Source: Holophagales bacterium UBA5066
GTDB lineage: Bacteria; Acidobacteriota; Thermoanaerobaculia; UBA5066
NCBI GenBank assembly: GCA_002414905.1
Contig: DIAY01000043.1
Span: 30,991 to 55,992, forward strand
DNA: 25,002 bases
Direction: 5' to 3'
The position numbers and the translations under genes are program-made. Below the pieces are notes generated by a model. That model made no database searches, was not told the DNA's origin, and saw only the letters and a list, made by a program, of their open reading frames with translations. Positions 7,305 to 14,117 of this stretch are shown piece after piece. Position 1 is the first letter of the stretch. The number at the start of each line of letters is the position of its first letter.

Positions 7305-8086
7305 CACCGCCCTCCTCCCTTCGCCAGCTGCCCTTCGAGAGGCCTCCAGAGCTCGATGCTGCGCGTCATCGCGTCGCGGATCACCCGCTCGGCGTCCGCC
7401 TCGTCGCCCGCGAGGGCCGCGGCGCGGAGCGCGACGTAGAACTCGCGCGAGGCTTTCCGCGCCTGGGGCCGCCCGAAGTAGAGCGGCGCCATCCGGGCGA
7501 AGAGGTCTCGAAAGCCGTTCAGGATGAGCGTGTAGACGGAGTTGCCCGAGGAAACGGCGAGGAGGTGGTGGACCTCCCCGTCGAATACCGTCCACTCCAT
7601 GGCATCGGACCCGAGGGCCTCCGATCGGGCCAGGAACGCGGCAACGCGGGCGGGGGCGTGCCGGACCGCTTCTCGACCGTAAGCCGGAGCGAGGACTTCG
7701 CGCACCTCCAGGAGCTGCTTCACGAAACCCTTCGGAATCTCTCCGTGCGCGGCGAGGCCGGTGAGAACGTTGAGGCCTCCCTCGGTCCAGACGTCGTTCA
7801 CGCGCGTCGGAAGACCGTGCCGCACCGTCACGAACCCGTCCCGGTCGAGCTTCTTGAGAACCTCCCGAAGCGTCGGTCGCGTGACGCCGAGGGTCGCCGC
7901 CAGGTCCCGCTCGGGCGGCAGCGCGTCTCCGGGCGCCCATCGGCCCGCCAGGAGGGCCGAGAGGAGCTGGCTCTCGGCGTGGGCACCGGGACGGCGGGCC
8001 GCGGCGGCAAAGGGGAGGAGCGCGCGGGCCGAGGGCTTGACGGAGCGCGACAGGGAGGGAGGAGCACTGGTATGAGGTCTTACCAC
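7301..8086 (-). CDS. fadR: FadR-type GntR-family transcriptional regulator
   Basis: 261 residues. An Ala/Pro/Ser-rich N-terminal extension of about 35 residues precedes a GntR winged helix (about 36-98) with LPPERDLAATLGVTRPTLREVLKKL, then RDGFVTVRHGLPTRVNDVW and GLNVL, close to E. coli FadR including the wing His90. The C-terminal ligand domain follows (about 110-250): YTLILNGFRDLFARMAPLYF and PQARKASREFY match FadR_C rather than a generic FCD metal-binding domain. In E. coli this domain binds long-chain acyl-CoA. Part of the effector segment is kept (Ser243 and Trp247 in SIELW, matching E. coli S219/W223), but flanking residues differ, so the ligand may differ. The only in-frame start near the N terminus is GTG 8086, which coincides with the predicted transcription start. 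Its stop overlaps the flavoprotein start (GTGA). Orthology to FadR is inferred at family level. Confidence 0.85.
   Translation of the reverse strand: MVRPHTSAPPSLSRSVKPSARALLPFAAAARRPGAHAESQLLSALLAGRWAPGDALPPERDLAATLGVTRPTLREVLKKLDRDGFVTVRHGLPTRVNDVWTEGGLNVLTGLAAHGEIPKGFVKQLLEVREVLAPAYGREAVRHAPARVAAFLARSEALGSDAMEWTVFDGEVHHLLAVSSGNSVYTLILNGFRDLFARMAPLYFGRPQARKASREFYVALRAAALAGDEADAERVIRDAMTRSIELWRPLEGQLAKGGGRW
8068..8085. promoter_or_regulatory. FadR-box-like operator overlapping the regulator start
   Basis: On the minus strand the core TGGTAAGACCT (8075-8085) matches the E. coli FadR consensus core TGGTCnGACnT in all but one fixed position. A longer inverted repeat TGGTA-8 bases-TACCA spans 8068-8085. 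The site covers the predicted +1 and the first codons of the regulator gene, where binding would block transcription. Autoregulation is inferred from position and pattern. Confidence 0.5.
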
Positions 8087-8092
8087 TCAGGA

Positions 8093-8121
8093 ATTCTGGC
8101 GTGCCCCGATCGCGCCGTCAA
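8093..8121 (-). promoter_or_regulatory. Predicted sigma-70-type promoter of the fadR-flavoprotein-glpD-kinase operon
   Basis: On the minus strand, TTGACG (-35, 8116-8121, 5 of 6 consensus) is followed by a 17-base spacer and CAGAAT (-10, 8093-8098, 4 of 6). A start seven bases past the -10 box falls at 8086, the G of the regulator's GTG codon. There is no Shine-Dalgarno sequence upstream of that GTG, consistent with a leaderless transcript. Spacing and architecture resemble the predicted icd promoter. Confidence 0.55.
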
Positions 8122-8196
8122 GATTTCGTCGTACCGCTCCCTCCGCCCGATTCCGTATCATGTCCGGTGGGGGGACCGCCCCCGGGAAGGAACAGC

Positions 8197-8688
8197 ATGA
8201 CCTCCCCTTCTCTCCTCCTCGACCTTCTTCAGCGTCACGAGGGCACGGTCCTCACCGAGTCCTTCGAGGGAATGAGCCGCTGCCGGCTCGCCCGCTACGA
8301 GGCGACGGGCGCCGAGGAGATGCGTCGACGGCTCGCGCGCCTCTTCGCACTGCTCCTCGACGCCGTTCGCGAGCGGGACCTCGAGCCCGTGCTGGCCTAC
8401 GCGCGCGAGATCGCGCGGCAGCGATTCTCGGAGGGATTCGACCTGCAGGAGGTGCTGTCCGCGATCAACGTCCTCGAGGAAGCCGTCTGGCGCCGCGTGG
8501 TCAAGGAGATCCCGCCGGACGGTCTCGCCGAGGCTCTCGGCCTCGTCAGCACCGTCCTCGGCGTCTTCAAGGACGCGATGGCCTCTTCCTACGTCTCCCT
8601 CGCCACGAAACGGCACGCGACGAGTCTCGACATGACGGCGCTCTTCCGGGGGACGCAGAACCGCTTCTACACCAGCGGCACCGACTGA
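8197..8688 (+). CDS. Stand-alone RsbRD N-terminal-domain-like helical protein
   Basis: 163 residues, predicted all-helical and cytoplasmic, without signal peptide or membrane segment. The central pattern (LARYEATGAEEMRRRLARLF, then LAYAREIARQRFSEGFDLQEVLSAINVLEEAVWRRV, residues about 31-101) resembles the RsbRD_N globin-like fold found at the N terminus of RsbR-type stressosome and sensor proteins. No STAS domain, kinase or other output domain follows, so it is a single-domain version. ATG at 8197 has a GAAGGA ribosome-binding site 6-11 bases upstream. It is divergent from the FadR-type operon (110-base gap) and convergent with the esterase gene (13-base gap). No sigma-factor regulators are in the window, so its partner is unknown. 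Family call is from pattern recognition and moderately sure; function unassigned. Confidence 0.65.
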   Translation: MTSPSLLLDLLQRHEGTVLTESFEGMSRCRLARYEATGAEEMRRRLARLFALLLDAVRERDLEPVLAYAREIARQRFSEGFDLQEVLSAINVLEEAVWRRVVKEIPPDGLAEALGLVSTVLGVFKDAMASSYVSLATKRHATSLDMTALFRGTQNRFYTSGTD

Positions 8689-8701
8689 GGCCGTCCTCCC
8701 T

Positions 8702-9487
8702 TCAGCGCCAGGACGCGGCAGGCGAAGCCAGGATCGCCTCCAGCTGCGGGAGGACGTTTGCAGCGAGGATCCTCTGCCCTTCCGGATTCGGGTGGATCCC
8801 GTCCTCGAGGTTGAGCTCCTTCCTTCCCGCCACGCCCTCGAGAAGGAACGGGACGAGCGGCAGCCGCTCCTCCTTCGCAAGGCGCGGGAAGAGGCGGCCG
8901 AAGCCCTCCTGGTATTGCGGGCCGTAGCTGGTCGGGATCAGCATCCCGCAGAGGAGGACGTGCGCTCCGGCCTCACGGGCTTTCTCGACGATTCCCCTCA
9001 GATTCCTTTCGGTCTCGTCGAGCGGCAGACCCCGGAGGCCGTCGTTGGCGCCGAGGGCCAGGACCAGGACGGCCGGATGCTGGGAGAGGACCCATTCCAC
9101 CCGTCGAAGCCCGCCCGCAGTCGTGTCGCCCGAAACCCCCGCGTTCACCACCCGTATCGGCCGGCCCCGCCTCGCGAGCTCTTCGGCCACGACCGCCGGA
9201 AACGCCTGGTCGACTGGAAGGCCAAGCCCGGCCGTCAGGCTGTCGCCCAGGAAGACGACGAGGGGCGCTCCGGCCGGCACGGGCGGGGCGGTCCCGACGG
9301 CGCCCGAACCCGAACTGTTCGCAGCGCCGGGAGCCGGACGCTTTCCGGAGGCGGCGTCCAAGGGTGCGGCCGCGGGATTCAGGGGAACGAGGTCCCGCGA
9401 GGCCGCCGAACCCGCATCGTTCTCCTTCCCGCAGCCGGCGAGCAGGAGGGCCCCGAAGGCCAGGCCGAGGCAAACCGCGCGCCTCAC
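8702..9487 (-). CDS. tesA: TesA-type SGNH esterase/lysophospholipase, predicted lipoprotein
   Basis: Serine hydrolase of the SGNH/GDSL family (arylesterase, thioesterase I, lysophospholipase L1), 261 residues. A short lipoprotein signal ends in the lipobox LLAGC (Cys19). An unusually long Ala/Pro/Ser/Gly linker (about 20-73) precedes the catalytic domain. Block I is VVFLGDSLTAGLG with Ser83, block II NAGVSGDTT with Gly120, block III LGANDGLRG with Asn148, block V EDGIHPNPEGQ with Asp229 and His232. All four signature residues are present. GTG 9487 is chosen because the signal peptide begins there; the open frame continues upstream without homology. It is divergent from the ybbAP-like ABC genes 39 bases away, the same arrangement as E. 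coli tesA/ybbAP. Lipid anchoring is inferred; E. coli TesA is a soluble periplasmic protein. Confidence 0.9.
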   Translation of the reverse strand: MRRAVCLGLAFGALLLAGCGKENDAGSAASRDLVPLNPAAAPLDAASGKRPAPGAANSSGSGAVGTAPPVPAGAPLVVFLGDSLTAGLGLPVDQAFPAVVAEELARRGRPIRVVNAGVSGDTTAGGLRRVEWVLSQHPAVLVLALGANDGLRGLPLDETERNLRGIVEKAREAGAHVLLCGMLIPTSYGPQYQEGFGRLFPRLAKEERLPLVPFLLEGVAGRKELNLEDGIHPNPEGQRILAANVLPQLEAILASPAASWR

Positions 9488-9526
9488 GGCGGCGGATGTT
9501 ACGGGAATGCGAGACTCCTCCCCACC

Positions 9527-10210
<684 letters not shown>

Positions 10211-10217
10211 AGTCGAC

Positions 10218-12767
10218 GTGAGGATCAGACTCTTTGCCCGCCAGCTCGCCCGGGAGAGCCGTGGCTCGCGCGGGCGAATGCTCTTCTTCGCCGCCTGCCT
10301 CGGAACGGGCGTCGCCGCCGTCGTGGCGGTCGCGGGACTCTCGGGCGCCCTCGAGGAGACGATCCGGAGCCAGGCGCGGCCCCTCCTCGGCGCCGACCTC
10401 GCCGTCGAGTCGCTCCAGCCCTTCCCTCCCGCCGTCACGAATGCGATCGACGCGATTCCCGGGACCCGCACGCGGACCGAAGACCTCGTCACCGTCGTCT
10501 TCGAGCCGGGGACGGCGGCCGTGGCCGAAGGCTTCGCCCCCCGCAGCCTCCTCGTCGAGCTGAAAGCGGTCGAGCCGGCCTACCCGCTCGCCGGCGAGCT
10601 GCACCTCGACCCGGACCGGCCGCTCGGCGCGCTCCTCGCTCCCGACACGATCGTCGCCCACCCCGACCTCCTGCGCCGGCTCGGCGTCGCTGTCGGCGAG
10701 GAGGTTTCGCTCGGTGGCGCTCTCTTCCGGATCGCGGGGACGGTCGTCTCGGAGGCCGATCGGCTGGCCGGCTCCTTCCGGATCGGCCCGCGGGTCTTCG
10801 TCTCGCGGGACGGCCTCGCCCGAACGACGCTCGCAGGCTTCGGCAGCCGGGTCACGCACCGCGTCCTCCTGAACTTCCCCGAAGGTACGGACGTCGCCAC
10901 GGCACGGAAGACCGCCGCGAACCTGAAGACCCGCCTCGAAGGCCTTCCCGGCGTCCGCGTGGAGAGCTGGCTCGATGGCCAGCCCGAGCTGCGCGAGGCG
11001 ATCCGCAGGACCTCGCGATTCCTCGGCCTCGTCGCCCTCACCTCTCTTCTCGTCGGCGGCGTCGGCGTCGCGCAGACCGTCCGTGCCTGGATCGCGAGCC
11101 GCCTCGACGCTCTCGCAATCCTGCGCTGCCTCGGCGTCACCTCGAGAGAAGCGATCCTCCTCTACGGCGTGCAGACGGCTGGTCTCGGCCTGCTCGGGAG
11201 CCTCCTCGGCGCCGTGGCCGGAATCGGCCTCGTCGCCGGCATCGGGTATGCCTATTCCGATCTCCTGCCGCCGGGAGGGCTCGACCCGTGGCAACCCGAG
11301 GCCCTCCTGCGCGGCCTCGGTCTCGGGTTGGGCGTCTCGCTGCTCTTCGCCGTGCCCGCCCTCCTCGCGGTCCGGCGGGTGCCCCCGGCGCGCGTCCTTC
11401 GCCGGGACGCCGAGCCGATCCCGGCGTCGCGACCGCTGCAGCTCGCCGGCGGCCTGCTCCTTTTCGCCGGCGTCGGAGCCACCGCCTGGGTCCAGTCGGG
11501 CCTGCCTCGCGTCGCCGTCCTCTTCACCCTCGGTCTGGCGGTCTCCGCGCTCGTCCTCATGCTCGCGGCCCGTGGTCTCCTCTGGCTCGTCACCCACGTC
11601 CGCCGCGAGAGGCTCCCCTTCGCCCTCCGTCACGGCTTCGCAGCGCTCGTGAGGCCGGGAGCGGGAACCGTCAGCTCGATCCTGGCCCTCGGCCTCGGAA
11701 CGCTCGTCGTCCTCCACATCGCCCTCGTCCAGCGCGACTTCTCGCGCCAGCTCGCCGCGGACCTTCCCGCAAACGCTCCGACCGCGTTCCTCCTCGACGT
11801 CCAGCCCGACCAGTGGCCGGCCGTGGAGGCGCGCCTCTCCGCCGAGGGTGCGACGCGTATCGTCTCGGTCCCGGTCGTCACGGCACGCCTCACCGCCATC
11901 GACGGGACGGACACCGCCGGCCTGGCCTCCCGGGAGAAGGGGGACACGCGCCGCCAGCGCTGGGCCCTCACGCGCGAGCAGAGACTCACGTACATGACCG
12001 CCCTGCCCGAGGACAACCGCATCGTCGCCGGGGCGCTCTGGTCCGACCCGGAAGCGGCCGAGGTGAGCCTCGAACAGGAGTTCGCCGGGAGAATCGGCGC
12101 CCGGCTCGGCTCCACCCTCGACTTCGACGTCCAGGGCGTCCCGCTCCGGCTGAAAGTGACGAGCCTGCGAACCGTCGACTGGAGGACGTTCGGCATCAAT
12201 TTCTTCCTCGTCGTCGAGCCCGGCGTCCTCGAGAAGGCGCCGCAGCTGCGGCTCGCCGCGGCACGCCTCCCGAAAGAGCACGAGGGACGGATCCAGGACC
12301 TCCTCGCACGCGAGTTCCCGAACGTGATCCTGATCCGGACGAGGGAGGTCCTCGAGCGGGTCGCGGCGCTCGCCGTCCGGATGGGAGAGGCGGTGCGCAT
12401 CCTCGGCGGCTTCTCCGTCCTCGCCGGACTCGTCATCCTGGCCGGCTCGGTCAGCGCCGGCTCGGCGCGCAGGGCCCGCGAGGTGGCGCTCCTGAAGGTC
12501 CTCGGCGTCACGAGAGCCGGTGCGGCCGCGGCGCTCGGCGTCGAGTACGCGCTCGTGGGCCTCGTCGCGGGTCTCGTCGGAACTCTCGGCGCCACCCTCC
12601 TGAGCGGCGCCGTCCTGAAGGCGGCCTTCGAGGTTTCTTTCCAGCCCGCCCCGGCGCTCCTGGCGGGAGCTCCCCTGGCCGTCTCCCTCCTTGCGGCTGC
12701 CGCGGGCCTGGCGGTCAGCGTCCGCGCGCTCCGCGTCCGGCCGCTCGAGGTCTTGCGGGGAGAGTAG
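10218..12767 (+). CDS. ybbP: FtsX-like ABC permease, YbbP type
   Basis: Inner-membrane permease of 849 residues with the long YbbP layout. One N-terminal membrane helix (about 18-35, LFFAACLGTGVAAVVAVAGL) is followed by a large periplasmic domain, then a first FtsX-like core (about 265-420). Two further central helices, a second periplasmic domain and a second FtsX core (about 720-849) complete it. Hydrophobic blocks such as SLLVGGVGVAQTV, GLLGSLLGAVAGIGLVAGIG and the final ALLAGAPLAVSLLAAAAGLAVSVRALRV region are clear, and it ends in the typical RVRPLEVLRGE. The start is GTG 10218, seven bases after the ATPase stop. With YbbA it should form a type VII (MacB-like) transporter working on envelope lipids or hydrophobic small molecules; the actual substrate is not established for the family. 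Confidence 0.9.
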   Translation: MRIRLFARQLARESRGSRGRMLFFAACLGTGVAAVVAVAGLSGALEETIRSQARPLLGADLAVESLQPFPPAVTNAIDAIPGTRTRTEDLVTVVFEPGTAAVAEGFAPRSLLVELKAVEPAYPLAGELHLDPDRPLGALLAPDTIVAHPDLLRRLGVAVGEEVSLGGALFRIAGTVVSEADRLAGSFRIGPRVFVSRDGLARTTLAGFGSRVTHRVLLNFPEGTDVATARKTAANLKTRLEGLPGVRVESWLDGQPELREAIRRTSRFLGLVALTSLLVGGVGVAQTVRAWIASRLDALAILRCLGVTSREAILLYGVQTAGLGLLGSLLGAVAGIGLVAGIGYAYSDLLPPGGLDPWQPEALLRGLGLGLGVSLLFAVPALLAVRRVPPARVLRRDAEPIPASRPLQLAGGLLLFAGVGATAWVQSGLPRVAVLFTLGLAVSALVLMLAARGLLWLVTHVRRERLPFALRHGFAALVRPGAGTVSSILALGLGTLVVLHIALVQRDFSRQLAADLPANAPTAFLLDVQPDQWPAVEARLSAEGATRIVSVPVVTARLTAIDGTDTAGLASREKGDTRRQRWALTREQRLTYMTALPEDNRIVAGALWSDPEAAEVSLEQEFAGRIGARLGSTLDFDVQGVPLRLKVTSLRTVDWRTFGINFFLVVEPGVLEKAPQLRLAAARLPKEHEGRIQDLLAREFPNVILIRTREVLERVAALAVRMGEAVRILGGFSVLAGLVILAGSVSAGSARRAREVALLKVLGVTRAGAAAALGVEYALVGLVAGLVGTLGATLLSGAVLKAAFEVSFQPAPALLAGAPLAVSLLAAAAGLAVSVRALRVRPLEVLRGE

Positions 12768-12773
12768 ACCGCC

Positions 12774-14114
12774 TCAGCCCGCGACCGCCTCCTCGACCGT
12801 CGTCAGGTCCACCACGCCAAGACAACCGAAGAGTGCCGGGAGGACTCTCTCCCGAGGGTACTTCCCGCGAAGCTCGGCCACCTTCTCGGTCCCGGCGCGG
12901 TAGGCCGGCAGGTACATCCGGCCGAGGAGCGGGTGTCGGCCCCAGGCGCCCGAGAGCTTGTCGGCGCGCTCGTCGGAAACGAGGTAGTCGTTCCTGAGGA
13001 CGCGCGCGACCTCCTCCTTCGGCCACTTCTCGTTCCAGGTGAGCCACGACGACTGATTCTTCGCATCGTCCTGGAGGAGGGCGAGCAGGCAGCCCGCCTC
13101 GAGGTCGCGATCCGGAAGCTCTTCGGGCGAGAGGACGCCGTGGGCCATCAGGATGGCATTGTTGGCAATCCCCTCGAAGAGGGCCGCGGGCCTCGTGTTC
13201 ATCGTGAGAACCGAGGCCTCGAAGCCGAGGACGCCCCTCACGTAGAGGTCCTGCAGGTAGGCGAACGTCGTCACGTGGCCCGGGACGACCTCGTGGCTCA
13301 CCAGCTGGGCGAACTCGGGTCGCGAGATCTCGAGAGACGCGTTCAGCTCGTAGGTCGCTTCGTACTCGGGTGAGCCGTCCGGTCTGCGCGCGCGGCCAAG
13401 GTAGTTCATCGAGCCCGAGAACCAGGCGTTCTCGATCATCAGGAAGGTGACGTTCGCCCTCGGGACGCGGGCCAGCTCTTCGGGGAGGTACGGCGCGACG
13501 TTTCGCGCCGTGAGGGCATCGAGCTCCGCGACGAGCCGTGCGGACAGTGCGGGGATCTGCTCCTTCGGGACGATGCGCGCCGCGCGCCAGGCGTCGACGG
13601 CCGCGAGGAGTCCCGGCCCGTCAGAAGACGGGAAGCCCGCCGCGGCGAGAAGCTCGCGGACCCGCTCGCGCTTTTCCGCCGGGTCTGATGGAGATCCGGG
13701 CCGACCCAGGATCGCCTTCATGCAGCGCTCATAAGGGACGGGCTCCCCTCTTCCCGCAACCTCGAGCGCCAGGTCGAGCATGACCTCGAAACAACATCCG
13801 AGACCTTCAAGGTACCGGGCCCGGAGCCCCAGGCCACGCCCGGCTTCGTCGCGCAGGTACCCGATGGCCCCGCGCAGGTCGACCGCGGCCAGATAGGCGT
13901 CGATTGCGGCGAGCGCTTCCAGTTTCGTCGAGGCGCCTCCGACCGCGCGCAGACGGGCGGCCTCGGGGCGCGTGTAGGCCTCGGGAAGCGGCTCGTCCGA
14001 GAACCAGGAGTCGGCGATGAACCGCCCGAGACCGGAAGGGTTCATCACGTCGCCGCCCCAGAGCGTGTCGAGCCCCAGGATGGCCGTGGCGACGGCGTGG
14101 TCGAGGGCGTCCAC
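12774..14114 (-). CDS. DUF885-like zinc metallopeptidase
   Basis: 446 residues, no signal peptide, so likely cytoplasmic. The zinc signature HEVVPGH (His274, Glu275, His280) has the HExxPGH form typical of DUF885 peptidases. ALFEGIANNAIL (312-323) supplies the likely third ligand Glu314, about 34 residues after the second His. The rest is helical with no added domains; DUF885 proteins are often 550-600 residues, so this is a short form. The start is GTG 14114, only three bases after the stop of the upstream OPT transporter, with GGAGAGG upstream. This pairing suggests that it cleaves imported oligopeptides. It is convergent with ybbP (six-base gap). Substrate and exact subfamily are not known. 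Confidence 0.78.
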   Translation of the reverse strand: MDALDHAVATAILGLDTLWGGDVMNPSGLGRFIADSWFSDEPLPEAYTRPEAARLRAVGGASTKLEALAAIDAYLAAVDLRGAIGYLRDEAGRGLGLRARYLEGLGCCFEVMLDLALEVAGRGEPVPYERCMKAILGRPGSPSDPAEKRERVRELLAAAGFPSSDGPGLLAAVDAWRAARIVPKEQIPALSARLVAELDALTARNVAPYLPEELARVPRANVTFLMIENAWFSGSMNYLGRARRPDGSPEYEATYELNASLEISRPEFAQLVSHEVVPGHVTTFAYLQDLYVRGVLGFEASVLTMNTRPAALFEGIANNAILMAHGVLSPEELPDRDLEAGCLLALLQDDAKNQSSWLTWNEKWPKEEVARVLRNDYLVSDERADKLSGAWGRHPLLGRMYLPAYRAGTEKVAELRGKYPRERVLPALFGCLGVVDLTTVEEAVAG

Positions 14115-14117
14115 GGC

